A stretch of DNA of 40,624 nt from Streptosporangiales bacterium (lineage in GTDB: Bacteria; Actinomycetota; Actinomycetes; Streptosporangiales; WHSR01), in NCBI GenBank assembly GCA_009379995.1, contig WHSR01000049.1, forward strand, positions 1-40,624, written 5' to 3'. This document shows, piece by piece, positions 1 to 7,737 of this stretch (positions are counted from its first letter, which is position 1; each line of letters begins with the position of its first letter). Made by a program: the position numbers and the translations under genes. A model generated the notes under the pieces. It did no database searches, was not told the origin of the DNA, and worked only from the letters and a program-made list of their open reading frames with translations.

Positions 1-1
1 C

Positions 2-1840
2 GAACGCTGGTCCCCTCCGCTGTCCCAGGTGTTGGGGATCACCGAGCGACTGCCCTCGGGCGTGAAGCTCGCTCCGGGAATCGACCTCGCGCTGCTGCCG
101 TCGGGGGATGAGGTCGAGTTCATCTCCCATCAGGGCCGGCTCGTCGAGGCGGTGCTCTGGCGAGGCCGGCTGGCCTCGGCGCCCCGCCGCGCGACCGTGC
201 TCCCCGGGGACGACTCGCTTGCCGGTGAACCCGACCGCGGCATCACGGCCGTCGGGGAGCCGGGGCGCCCGCCGCTGCCGCTCCCGGACGGCTGCCTCGA
301 CGCGTTGGTCGGCACGCACCTGGCCGCCGCGGGCCTGGCCGCCCTGCTGCGCGGGGTCGGCGCCGTCGAGGTGGCCGCCGTCGACGTCGTCGCCGCGGCC
401 GTCGGGGTCAACGCGAGCCTGTACCTGCCGTACGACATCCCGTGGTACCGCGCCGGGCGCCGCGCGAGCCGCAGCGGCGGCTGCTACCCGTACGGCCTGT
501 TCCCGGTGCGGGACGGCAACGTCTGCCTGATCGGGCGGACCCGGCGGGACTGGGCGGCGATCGTGGCGGCCGCCGGCCGGCCGGACTGGTCGGAGCGGCC
601 GCGCTACCGCGACGTGGTAGCGATGGGCCGGGACTATCCGGACGAGGTCGACACCCTCCTCGCGCCGTGGCTGCGCGGCCGGGACGTCGACGGGGTCATG
701 GCCGACGCGGCGACGTACGGCTTCCCCGCCGGCCCGGTCCGCCGTCCCGAGGAGGTCCTGGCGGTCGACGCTCTCTCCGGCTGGTGGCGGACGGCGGATG
801 CCGGGCACGCACCCGGCGCACGCGCGCCCGGTGTGCCGTTCTGGGGGCAGGAGCTGCCGAGCGCGCCGGCGCCACGGCCGCTGCGCGACCTGTTCGTGCT
901 GGACCTGTCCTGGGTGTGGTCGGGGCCGGCGGTCGCCGGCGGCCTCGCCGACCTCGGCGCGACGGTGGTGAAGGTGGAGAGCGGGCGCCGGGTGGACAAC
1001 ACCCGGCTGCGCGGCCGCCCGCCGGCGCTCTCCGTTGCCGACGAGGCGCCGTTCCTCGAGGTCAACCCGTACTTCCATGCCATCAACCGGGGCAAGCGCA
1101 GCCTGACGCTGGACCTCACGACGCCGGCGGCCCGCGCGATCCTGGCCCGACTCGCCGCCCGGGCCGACGTGATAGTGGAGAACCTGAGCCCCGGAGTGGT
1201 GGAGCGATGGGGCCTGGACGACGAGACGGTGGCCCGCACCAACCCCGGCTGCGTCTTCGTGTCGCTGCGCGGCTACCGGGACCACCCGAGCCTCGCCGGG
1301 CTCCGGGCGTACGCGCCCGTGCTGTCCAGCGCGGCGGGCATCGAGCACCTCGTGCGCTACCCCGGTGAGGAGGCCCTCGGCCTGCTCACCTTCGGCTACT
1401 CCGACGCCTACGCCGCCGGCTACGGGCTGGCGCTGGCCCTCGCCGGCCTGTGGGCGCGCGCCCGCCGCGGCGTCGGTGCGCGGGTCGCGCTGTCCCAGTT
1501 CGAGGCCTCCGTGTTCGCGAACGGCCGCAACCTGGCCGCCGCGCAGAACGGTGCGCTCCCGGACGGCCTCGACCCGCTGCCCGACGACGGCCGGATCGTA
1601 GGCGCGGAGGACCTGCCGACCGCGCCGTGGACCAGCTCGGACCTGTTCGCCGCCGTCGACCACCCGTGGCTCGGCACCCTGCGGCTGCCCCGGCTGCCGT
1701 GGCGGCTCGACGGCGCGCTGCCCGCCGTGCACCGGCCCGCGCCGGCACTCGGCGCCGACACCGAGGCGGTGCTATGCGAGCGGCTCGGCCTCGCCCCGGG
1801 TGAGGTGGCCGAGCTACGGGACTCCGGTGCCCTGGAATAG
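2..1840 (+). CDS. CaiB/BaiF family (class III) CoA-transferase, tandem-domain, 5'-truncated by window
   Basis: The frame is open to the left edge, so the gene starts outside the window and the first GTG (29) is probably internal. What remains is about 612 codons. The first ~280 residues look like the C-terminal half of one CaiB domain. A second, complete domain begins near the segment LRDLFVLDLSWVWSGP and continues through GATVVKVES and NRGKRSLTLDL, the usual CoA-transferase III landmarks. Family members move CoA between acyl-CoA donors and carboxylic acids in the cytoplasm. Two fused domains (about 750-800 aa) are common in actinobacterial catabolic clusters. It faces the IclR gene tail to tail, with a terminator-like hairpin between. 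A role in activating an intermediate of the neighbouring acyl-CoA pathway is inference. Confidence 0.88.
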   Translation, partial: ERWSPPLSQVLGITERLPSGVKLAPGIDLALLPSGDEVEFISHQGRLVEAVLWRGRLASAPRRATVLPGDDSLAGEPDRGITAVGEPGRPPLPLPDGCLDALVGTHLAAAGLAALLRGVGAVEVAAVDVVAAAVGVNASLYLPYDIPWYRAGRRASRSGGCYPYGLFPVRDGNVCLIGRTRRDWAAIVAAAGRPDWSERPRYRDVVAMGRDYPDEVDTLLAPWLRGRDVDGVMADAATYGFPAGPVRRPEEVLAVDALSGWWRTADAGHAPGARAPGVPFWGQELPSAPAPRPLRDLFVLDLSWVWSGPAVAGGLADLGATVVKVESGRRVDNTRLRGRPPALSVADEAPFLEVNPYFHAINRGKRSLTLDLTTPAARAILARLAARADVIVENLSPGVVERWGLDDETVARTNPGCVFVSLRGYRDHPSLAGLRAYAPVLSSAAGIEHLVRYPGEEALGLLTFGYSDAYAAGYGLALALAGLWARARRGVGARVALSQFEASVFANGRNLAAAQNGALPDGLDPLPDDGRIVGAEDLPTAPWTSSDLFAAVDHPWLGTLRLPRLPWRLDGALPAVHRPAPALGADTEAVLCERLGLAPGEVAELRDSGALE

Positions 1841-1872
1841 CCCGACGGAAGCCGGCTATCCGCCCCGTCGGG
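1841..1872. terminator. Bidirectional terminator-like hairpin between convergent genes
   Basis: CCCGACGG (1841-1848) pairs perfectly with CCGTCGGG (1865-1872) across a 16-nt loop. It fills the gap between the CoA-transferase stop (1840) and the IclR stop (1874). There is no T-tract, as is usual in actinomycetes. Confidence 0.55.
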
Positions 1873-1873
1873 T

Positions 1874-2692
1874 CTACGCCCACAGCCGCGGATTGGCCGA
1901 GACCGCCTTCGAGATGCGCCCGGCGGTCTGCAGGACCTCCTCACCGATCTTGGTCAACCGGTCGGTCATCCGGTAGGCGGGACCCGTGGCGCTGATCGCC
2001 GCCACGACGCGTCCGTCCGCCTTCCGGATCGCCGCTGCGGCGGCCATGACGCCCTTCACCGTCTCCTCCCGGTTGTACGCCACGCCCGTCTCGCGGATCT
2101 CGGCCAGCTCCGCGCGCACCGCGTCCGGGTCGAACTCCCGATGGTGGCGCAGGAACGCGTCGAGCCGGCGTTGGTCCATGTCGGAGAGGAAGAGCTTCCC
2201 GATGCTCGGCGGGTACAGGGGGCGCCGCTGACCGAGCTGGGCCGAGTAGCGGATCGAGTGGCGGCACTCGACCTGGTACACGTAAACGATCGACTCGCCC
2301 ACCCTGGTGCCGAGCAGCACGGTCTCTTCCACGCGCTCGCTCAGGTCCGCCACGTCCGCACGCGCCACGTCGACGATCGACCGCTCCTGGCGGGGCGCCA
2401 GGAGCGCCGAAAGCCCGGGCCCGATCACGTAGCTGCCCTCTCGCTCCACCAGATAGCCGACAGCCACCAGCCCTTTCAGCAGGCTGTGGATCGAGGACCG
2501 CGGGGCGTCGAGCCGGTCCGCGACCTCCGCGAGCCGCACACCGTCCGGCTGCACGGCAGCGGCCTCGAGGATGCCGGCGACCCGGTCGACGGTCCGGTGC
2601 GAGTGGGCGGCCCCGCGCAGCTCGACCGCGCCGTTCTCACGCGCCGCGCCGTGTTCGTCCCGGCCGCTCCCGTTGGGCGTCGCGTGGTCCAC
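1874..2692 (-). CDS. IclR family transcriptional regulator
   Basis: About 272 aa, the normal family length. An N-terminal winged HTH (VAGILEAAAVQPDGVRLAEV, then SSIHSLLKGLVAVGYL) is followed by an IclR effector domain containing SIRYSAQLGQRRPLYPPSIG and a C-terminal VVAAISATGPAYRMT segment. An upstream TTG (2698) is possible. I chose GTG 2692 because AAGGGGAG lies 7 nt before it but only 1-2 nt before the TTG. It is the last gene of a minus-strand run (NifU-like, UGSC selenoprotein, partner protein), 40 nt after the partner gene, so it probably controls that operon and perhaps the hydantoinase operon. The ligand cannot be read from sequence. IclR proteins commonly bind small aromatic or carboxylic acid effectors. 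Confidence 0.9.
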   Translation of the reverse strand: MDHATPNGSGRDEHGAARENGAVELRGAAHSHRTVDRVAGILEAAAVQPDGVRLAEVADRLDAPRSSIHSLLKGLVAVGYLVEREGSYVIGPGLSALLAPRQERSIVDVARADVADLSERVEETVLLGTRVGESIVYVYQVECRHSIRYSAQLGQRRPLYPPSIGKLFLSDMDQRRLDAFLRHHREFDPDAVRAELAEIRETGVAYNREETVKGVMAAAAAIRKADGRVVAAISATGPAYRMTDRLTKIGEEVLQTAGRISKAVSANPRLWA

Positions 2693-2731
2693 GGTCAAGC
2701 TCCCCTTCGCCTTGCTGGAGGGCCGTCCACC

Positions 2732-3826
2732 TTAGGGGGTGTCCCGTGGGAAAAGAATAGGCTTGGTGACGGCTCTTCCCCCATAGTTTCCCCAGCCGGC
2801 GGAGAATCCGAGCCACCACTGTGTCGCGCCGCCCGCCACCAGTAGGTGAATATCCGAGGGCGTCCTGACCAATGGCAGCATGGTGTCGTCGGGAAGCGAA
2901 GGCAGGTCCGGTACGTCCTCCTCGCCGTGGCCCCAGTAGTACTGGTGTCCCTCGTCCTCCACGAGGACACCCGATTTCCGGAGCCGGCCGAGGTTGAACC
3001 GGGCATGTTTGAAGATCCACTGCCGTACGTCCTCTTTGTCGTAGCCGCCGCGCGCCAGCTCCTGAGCCGGGCGGACTCCGATCGTCAGCAGGAATTGCCC
3101 GGCGGCGTGGAACATGTTGACGCCGGCCGTCGGCAGCGAAGCCGCTATCACGTTCAGAATGCGTTCAGCCGTTCCCGGAACGAACAAAGGATCCGGCGAC
3201 TGACAGGCGAACACGGTGACAGCACTCTGCCCCGGATCGAGTCCATGGTCGGCGTGTATCGGCGCCCACGGGCTGTCCTCGTGGTTTTCCGCTACGCAGA
3301 AGAGGTACTTGGCCGGTTGGCCGAGGGTGGACATGTCGGTCTGGCCCGGGTGCCCGCCGCCTATGTTCCAGAGCACCAGCCGAACGGCGCGGCCCACCGC
3401 GGCGTTGGCGTGTGACCCGCCGCCGAAGGCGCCCTCCTTGCAGTTGAAGCCGAGTCGCTCGACGGCCGGCCCGCTGACGATGGTGAGGGGAGCAGCCGCG
3501 TTCGTTGTGCACTGCACGCCGTAGAGGTTGAACTCCGGCGCCAGCATGGCCTCCACCGCCGCCATGACGACGGGGACGTGCTCGGGCTCGCAGCCGGCCA
3601 TCACGCATTGGATGACGATCTGCTCGACGGTGGCGATGCCGCCGCCCGGCATGATGGTCCCTATCACCTCCCTCGGGTCGCGCCCCAGATAGTCGAGGAT
3701 CTCCGTTACCCGCTCCTCGGTCGGTGGGGCCACCGGGAGGCCATCGGTCCAGTTGTTCCGGCGGGCCAACTCATCCCAGGCCCAGAAGTCCTCGACCTCC
3801 TCGACCGGCGACGTCAGCTCGGCCAT
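2732..3826 (-). CDS. UGSC-selenoprotein partner protein, copy 1 (uncharacterised family, 364 aa)
   Basis: I do not recognise a named function. The protein is a clear paralogue of 13176-14285. Both share a W-x-DGLP-x-x-PPT segment near the N terminus (residues 26-36 here), AGC (Cys79), EFNL/RFNL followed by GVQ-x-TT, APL-x-IV, GFN, ANA-x-VGRA, NIGG and GQP-x-KY-x-x-C-x-AEN-x-x-x-SPW. The two cysteines in AGC and C-x-AEN are kept in both copies and are candidate functional residues. No signal peptide or membrane segment is seen. Its ATG directly follows the TAG of the selenoprotein gene (0-nt gap), with GGGGAGAG as ribosome binding site inside the end of that gene, so the two are probably translationally coupled and made together. 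A joint enzyme with the selenoprotein is inferred from the repeated pairing only. Confidence 0.8.
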   Translation of the reverse strand: MAELTSPVEEVEDFWAWDELARRNNWTDGLPVAPPTEERVTEILDYLGRDPREVIGTIMPGGGIATVEQIVIQCVMAGCEPEHVPVVMAAVEAMLAPEFNLYGVQCTTNAAAPLTIVSGPAVERLGFNCKEGAFGGGSHANAAVGRAVRLVLWNIGGGHPGQTDMSTLGQPAKYLFCVAENHEDSPWAPIHADHGLDPGQSAVTVFACQSPDPLFVPGTAERILNVIAASLPTAGVNMFHAAGQFLLTIGVRPAQELARGGYDKEDVRQWIFKHARFNLGRLRKSGVLVEDEGHQYYWGHGEEDVPDLPSLPDDTMLPLVRTPSDIHLLVAGGATQWWLGFSAGWGNYGGRAVTKPILFPRDTP

Positions 3827-4399
3827 CTACTCTCCCCGGTTCGCAGAATTCGCCTGTGGATCCGACACGAGCGCGGCGAGAACGTCCGGCAGTTTCTCCT
3901 GCGCCAGTCGAGACGTGTCGTGGCTGACGCTGCCGCCCTCCGGATTGGGCTCGATAAGCAGCGGAAGCGCCGGCATGTCCTGCAGCTTGGCATGCAGACG
4001 CGCCGCGCCCTCGAACTTGTCGTGGCAAATAGTGATAGTCGGTTTCCCGCGCTGTTCCATCTCGCACGCGTCAAGCACGGACGCGTAGGTACAGGAGCCT
4101 CAAGCGGCTTCACCGTTGATGACCACATCCACCTGGGCCAAGAACTCGGTGAGGGTAGGCCCGTCGACCGGCTCGGAAATGCTGACCTTCTTGAGCCAAC
4201 GGAGATCCTTGGGATGGGCGACCGTGCCGAGCTGTTCCCAAATCTCCCGCATCAGCGGGTACATGCCGAAGGAGCCGTCGTGGTTGCGCTCCCCCCAGCC
4301 GTCGATGAAGCCCACGACCTTGCCGTCGAGGCTCGCCGGGCGGGGAGCGAGCCGCCACCCGGAGCTCTCCCGCTGGATGTTCGGCAGGACGATTCGCAC
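3827..4399 (-). CDS. UGSC family selenoprotein, copy 1 (Sec100, TGA read-through), 190 aa
   Basis: One reading frame runs from GTG 4399 to TAG 3827, interrupted only by TGA at 4102-4100. Around it the codons read GAA-GCC-GCT-TGA-GGC-TCC-TGT-ACC, giving E-A-A-U-G-S-C-T, the signature of the UGSC selenoprotein family (function unknown). Upstream is LDGKVVGFIDGWGERN, similar to the usual N-terminal LDGK-x-x-G-x-x-DN. Downstream are EMEQRGKPTITICHDKFE and LLIEPNPEGG. Total length is typical. A hairpin (4066-4086) follows the TGA at SECIS distance. The start is supported by GGAGG and AAGGA before GTG. U-x-x-C could form a selenenylsulfide, so redox or reductive chemistry in the cytoplasm is likely (inference). 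A plain stop with a decayed tail is the alternative, made unlikely by the second, independent UGSC gene in this window. Confidence 0.87.
4066..4086 (-). promoter_or_regulatory. Candidate bacterial SECIS hairpin of selenoprotein copy 1
   Basis: On the minus strand ACGCGTC pairs with GACGCGT (7 bp) around the loop CGTGCTT. The loop begins after 20 nt following the TGA and has G as its second base. Bacterial SECIS elements usually have a G in the first two loop bases and a UGA-loop distance of about 16-37 nt. Confidence 0.65.
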
Positions 4400-4449
4400 T
4401 GTTCCTTCACCTCCACGACACGGTACGGACTCCGGCGGGCCCGCGGTGA

Positions 4450-4704
4450 CTACCCGGATGCGGCCTCGCGTGGATCGTCCAGCTCGACGCCGCGCACCTC
4501 GGGCATCGTCTGCCGCAGGGAGAAGACGAGGGTCTCCTCGAGGACGTCCTTCGGCAGGATGCACTCCTGGCAGGTCTCCTCACCCAGCAGAAGGCGGAAC
4601 CTGGCCACCCCCTGCTCAAGACCCAGCGGCTCCAGATCGGCGTGGTCGGCCTGCAGCGCCTCCCGGAAGCCCTGGACGGCGACGAGAAGGTTGTCCTGGT
4701 CCAT
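4450..4704 (-). CDS. Small NifU-like (NifU C-terminal domain type) CxxC protein, 84 aa
   Basis: Start at ATG 4704; longer upstream starts run into low-complexity Arg-rich sequence. The protein reads as one NifU-like domain: FREALQADHADLEPLGLEQG, then VARFRLLL, C45-Q-E-C48, and a closing PEVRGVELDD. In the family this fold has the layout alpha, beta (DGGDVEL), beta, CxxC, helix, PEV, and carries an Fe-S cluster or persulfide on the two cysteines. Here the usual GGD is H-A-D, and the CxxC is followed by I-L-P. It is the first gene of the operon, 50 nt before the UGSC selenoprotein. It could supply electrons, sulfur or a cluster to the selenoprotein pair (inference). Assignment to the family is by pattern only. 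Confidence 0.65.
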   Translation of the reverse strand: MDQDNLLVAVQGFREALQADHADLEPLGLEQGVARFRLLLGEETCQECILPKDVLEETLVFSLRQTMPEVRGVELDDPREAASG

Positions 4705-4759
4705 GGCACCATCCAAGTACGTCGTCCTTATATAGGGACAATTATTCTGATTTGCGAGC

Positions 4760-4788
4760 ATCGTATGCACGCTGGTGTTCCCGGTCAA
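4760..4788 (-). promoter_or_regulatory. Sigma70-like promoter of the NifU-like/UGSC/partner/IclR operon
   Basis: Minus strand: TTGACC (4788-4783), 17-nt spacer, TACGAT (4765-4760). The predicted start is about 50 nt before ATG 4704. The leader contains an imperfect dyad around CCTATATAAGG (about 4722-4736) that could be an operator. Confidence 0.55.
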
Positions 4789-4814
4789 TGCCCGGGCACC
4801 GCCGGGCGTACGAC

Positions 4815-5723
4815 TCAGGAGTCGTCGCCGTCCGGTACGTCGCCGAGGATCGTGACGTCGAGCCCGTGCACTACCTCGGGGTCGGACAGCATCTCGATTG
4901 CGGTGATCTTGCCGGCGGTGATGGTGAAGTTGAACACGGCCCGCGGCCTTCCGGCAGGGGCCCATACCGCGCCCACCGTCCCGTCGATGAGCGCCGGCTG
5001 CGCGGCCTGGGCCCTCCCGGAGAACGTGTCGGCCACGGCGGCCGCGCCGTGGATCTCGCCCGCCATGGCGGGCGCGCCCCGAGCCTGCCTGGCGGCGGCC
5101 TGCACGGTCGCCGGGTCGGCGCGGAGCACGACGTCCGGGTCGAGCACCGCGAGCAGCGCGTCGAAGTCGCCGTTGCGGGAGGCGGCGAGGAAAGCCTCGA
5201 CGACCTTGCGTCGGCGGGTCAGGTCGGCGGGGCCCGCTGCCGCGCCCTGCACTCGACGACGGGCGCGGCTCGCCAGTTGCCGCGCCGCCGCCGGGGAACG
5301 CTCGATGATGGGAGCGATGTCGTCAAAGGGGACGGCGAACAGGTCGTGCAGCACGAACGCGAGCCGCTCGGCGGGCGTCAGCGTGTCGAGGACCACGAGT
5401 AGCGCAGACCCCACCGAGTCGGCCAGCATCGCCTCGCGTTCGGGGTCGATCCCTTCGATCGTGTCGGGCACCTGCTCGTCCAGTGGCTCCTCACGCCGAG
5501 ACCGGCGCGACTGCAGCATGTTCAGGCAGACCCGGGCGACGATCGTGGTCAACCAGCCGCCCAGGTTCTCAACGCCGCTGTTGTCGGAGCGGCTGAACCG
5601 CAGCCAGGCATCCTGGACCGCGTCGTCGGCCTCGGCCGGCGAGCCGAGCATCCGGTAGGCCACCGCCCGCAGGTGCGTGCGGTTCTCCTCGAAACGCTCG
5701 GCCAGCCACTGGTGCTCGTCCAT
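4815..5723 (-). CDS. ECF sigma factor with C-terminal SnoaL-like domain (ECF41/SigJ type)
   Basis: 302 aa. Region 2 is at about residues 8-75 (RAVAYRMLGSPAEADDAVQD and LGGWLTTIVARVCLNML). Region 4 is at about 110-165 (LTPAERLAFVLHDLFAVPFD, RSPAAARQLASRARRR). A SnoaL/NTF2-like extension follows (VEAFLAASRNGDFDALLAVL). These sigma factors have no anti-sigma factor; the C-terminal domain itself controls activity. The classical WLPEP linker motif is replaced by PLDEQVPD, so it may belong to a sister group. ATG 5723 has GGAGG 8 nt upstream. It is divergent from a carboxymuconolactone-decarboxylase-like gene, the usual ECF41 partner. Confidence 0.92.
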   Translation of the reverse strand: MDEHQWLAERFEENRTHLRAVAYRMLGSPAEADDAVQDAWLRFSRSDNSGVENLGGWLTTIVARVCLNMLQSRRSRREEPLDEQVPDTIEGIDPEREAMLADSVGSALLVVLDTLTPAERLAFVLHDLFAVPFDDIAPIIERSPAAARQLASRARRRVQGAAAGPADLTRRRKVVEAFLAASRNGDFDALLAVLDPDVVLRADPATVQAAARQARGAPAMAGEIHGAAAVADTFSGRAQAAQPALIDGTVGAVWAPAGRPRAVFNFTITAGKITAIEMLSDPEVVHGLDVTILGDVPDGDDS

Positions 5724-5749
5724 GTCACATTCCTCCGTCGCGGCCTGTC
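5723..5749 (+). promoter_or_regulatory. Candidate ECF41-type promoter of the CMD-like gene
   Basis: TGTCACA (5723-5729), 16-nt spacer, TGTC (5746-5749). The ECF41 consensus recalled from the literature is TGTCACA-N16-CGTC. The -35 box overlaps the first bases of the divergent sigma gene. Confidence 0.6.
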
Positions 5750-5757
5750 ATAGCACT

Positions 5758-5784
5758 GACCGACGAAACCGGCCCGATGTGACA
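5758..5784 (-). promoter_or_regulatory. Candidate ECF41-type autoregulatory promoter of the sigma factor gene
   Basis: Minus strand TGTCACA (5784-5778), 16-nt spacer, GGTC (5761-5758). It has the same -35 box and spacing as the divergent promoter, which suggests that the sigma factor drives both itself and its partner. Confidence 0.55.
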
Positions 5785-5803
5785 CTCCTTGGAGGGCGCA
5801 ACC

Positions 5804-6259
5804 ATGCAACCACGGATGAAGAACCCGGCGATGATCAATCCCGACGCCATGAAGGCCATCCTGGCCCTGGACAAGTCGGCGAAGAACGGCCCCGTGCCGC
5901 TGACCACCCTCGAGCTGGTTCACCTGCGCGCGAGCCAGATCAACGGCTGCAGCTTCTGCGTCGACTCGGGTTCACGGCACGCCAAGAAGGCGGGCGAGAC
6001 CGACGAGCGGCTGTTCGCGGTGGCGGCCTGGCGGGAGGCGCCCTACTTCACCGAAGCCGAACGCGCCGCGCTGGCGCTCACCGAGGCCGTCACCCGGCTC
6101 AGCGACCGGACAGACCCGGTGCCGGACGAGGTCTGGGACGAGGCCGCCCGGCACTACGACGAGGAGGCGCTCGCGGCCCTCCTCCTCTCGATCGCGACGA
6201 CCAACGTGTTCAACCGCCTCAACGTCACCACCAGGCAGGTGGCAGGCTCCTGGGGCTGA
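5804..6259 (+). CDS. Carboxymuconolactone decarboxylase / AhpD-like protein
   Basis: 151 aa. ATG 5804 has GGAGG 8 nt upstream, which rules out an earlier TTG (5789). The alkylhydroperoxidase core is visible: Glu37, then INGCSFCVDSG with Cys49 and Cys52, then FTEAERAALALTEAVT and the C-terminal NVFNRLNVTTR. The family uses the CxxC pair for thiol peroxidase or related chemistry. The His that normally follows as CxxCxxxH is Gly56 here; a His occurs only at 59. It is the divergent partner of the ECF41-type sigma factor and probably its main target, an arrangement that is very common in actinobacteria. The substrate is unknown. The loss of the His suggests altered peroxidase activity. Confidence 0.9.
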   Translation: MQPRMKNPAMINPDAMKAILALDKSAKNGPVPLTTLELVHLRASQINGCSFCVDSGSRHAKKAGETDERLFAVAAWREAPYFTEAERAALALTEAVTRLSDRTDPVPDEVWDEAARHYDEEALAALLLSIATTNVFNRLNVTTRQVAGSWG

Positions 6260-6275
6260 AAGCCTTGATCCCGGA

Positions 6276-7721
6276 TCAGGCGATCGACGGCTCTTCCGCG
6301 GCCTCTCGTTCGGCGACCGACCGGCGGGTAAGCACGCTTACCCCGACGTACACGACGAACGAGGTCAGCAGGCCGGCGATCGCCTCCAGGCCCTCGCCCT
6401 CGATGGGCCGCACGAAGGCCCACGTCACGCTCACCGCCAGGCCGACGACGGAGCCGGCCAGCGCGCCGGCGGCGTTGCCGGTACGCCAGAAGAAGGCCCC
6501 GTACAGGGGCACGAACACCGTCGACCCCCACACCGCGAACAGGGTGAGGCTGGCGATCGCGATGATGGGCAGATCCTGGATGGAGATCACGTACGCGACG
6601 CCGGCCGCGGCGACGGCGGCGATCCTGGCGACGCGGAGCACCTGCCGGTCGTCCAGCCGGCCCTTGCCGAAGGGCTTGAGCACGTCGTTGGCCGTGACCG
6701 ACGAGATGGTCAGCAGGTAGGAGTCGCACGACGTGACGATTCCCGATATCAGCGCGAGCACCATCAGCCAGCTCAGCCAGCCGGGCAGGACGGCGTCGAA
6801 GAACGCCGGGAAGGCGGCGTCCGGGTTCTCGAGGTTCGGCAGGTTGACCGCCGCGGACAGGCCGATCATGTTGAGAGCGAGGTAGACCACCACGATCAGC
6901 AGCGGCGTCACACCGAACATGGTGGCCGCCAGCCGGGGGCGCGCCGCGGAAAACGCCATGGCCGCGAAGTCGGCGCGGCACGCCACCCCGCCCATCCAGC
7001 CCAGGGCGGCCCCGAGGAGGATCGGGGCGGTAAGGGACCCTCCGCCGGTGGCCGACAACAGGGCCGGGTCGATCGCCCGGGCCTGCTGGAAGAGGTCCCC
7101 GAACCCACCCGCCAGGACGACGGCGATGATGCCGGCCAGGATCACCGCGCCGAAGATGATCAAGGCCTGGAGGCTGTCCAGCAGCGAGACGACGGGCATC
7201 CCGGCGATGGCGACGTAGACGGTCAGCACGGCGATCACGACGAGCGACACCAGCCACCCCGGCAAACCGGCGAGGGTCTGCATGAGCACGCTGATCCCGA
7301 CCAACTGCAGCATGAGGAACAGGGTGTAGACGGCGGCGAAGGCCAGTCCGAACCACGCCCGGACGACCGAGCTCCCGTACCGGTGCCCCAGGTACTCCGA
7401 CAGGGTGTTGTGCCGGGCCTTCTGCAGGCGCTTGCCGATCAGCGCCAGCGGCAGGTACCCGACCAGCGTTCCGAAGAACAGTCCCCATAGCGCGAAGCCG
7501 CTGGCGTAGGCGTAGCCGGAGAACCCGATGAGGGTCACGGCGCTCACGTAGGTCGCCAGGTTCATGCCGATGAGCCGGACCGGACCCAGGCTGCCGCCCG
7601 CGACCGCGAAGTCGCCGGTCGAGCGCGCCGCCGCCTTCCGCGCCAGGTAGGTCCCACCCCCGAGCAGCACCGCCATCCACACGAAAAAGGCAACGGTGAT
7701 GTAGATGTTGAGGTCTTTCAT
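6276..7721 (-). CDS. Sodium:solute symporter (SSS) family transporter
   Basis: 481 aa with about 13 hydrophobic segments, starting MKDLNIYITVAFFVWMAVLL. Family landmarks: FAVAGGSLGPVRLIGMNLAT near the N terminus, NTLSEYLGHRYGSS in an early loop, and SGIVTSCDSYLLTISSVTAN in a middle helix. SSS proteins import organic solutes (carboxylates, amino acids, sugars) with Na+. ATG 7721 is preceded by an AGGGCG ribosome site. A 33-aa membrane ORF lies 16 nt upstream in the same direction and probably belongs to the same transcript. It is convergent with the CMD-like gene (16-nt gap). Its position back to back with the hydantoinase operon suggests uptake of that pathway's substrate (inference). Confidence 0.93.
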   Translation of the reverse strand: MKDLNIYITVAFFVWMAVLLGGGTYLARKAAARSTGDFAVAGGSLGPVRLIGMNLATYVSAVTLIGFSGYAYASGFALWGLFFGTLVGYLPLALIGKRLQKARHNTLSEYLGHRYGSSVVRAWFGLAFAAVYTLFLMLQLVGISVLMQTLAGLPGWLVSLVVIAVLTVYVAIAGMPVVSLLDSLQALIIFGAVILAGIIAVVLAGGFGDLFQQARAIDPALLSATGGGSLTAPILLGAALGWMGGVACRADFAAMAFSAARPRLAATMFGVTPLLIVVVYLALNMIGLSAAVNLPNLENPDAAFPAFFDAVLPGWLSWLMVLALISGIVTSCDSYLLTISSVTANDVLKPFGKGRLDDRQVLRVARIAAVAAAGVAYVISIQDLPIIAIASLTLFAVWGSTVFVPLYGAFFWRTGNAAGALAGSVVGLAVSVTWAFVRPIEGEGLEAIAGLLTSFVVYVGVSVLTRRSVAEREAAEEPSIA

Positions 7722-7737
7722 GACTCGCCCTATCGCT

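Noticed and set aside
4100..4564. 154-aa ORF starting at ATG 4564
   Set aside because: The start lies inside the NifU-like gene and the first ~55 residues are Arg-rich shadow sequence. The real start is GTG 4399 behind GGAGG/AAGGA, and the real end is 3827.
6260..6275. TGATCCCGGATCA palindrome between the CMD-like and SSS genes
   Set aside because: The single-base centre leaves no room for a hairpin loop, and the two genes nearly abut. Probably chance.
6154..7680. 508-aa minus-strand ORF over the symporter
   Set aside because: A frame-shifted shadow of the SSS gene, rich in Arg/Gly/Pro, with no hydrophobic pattern.
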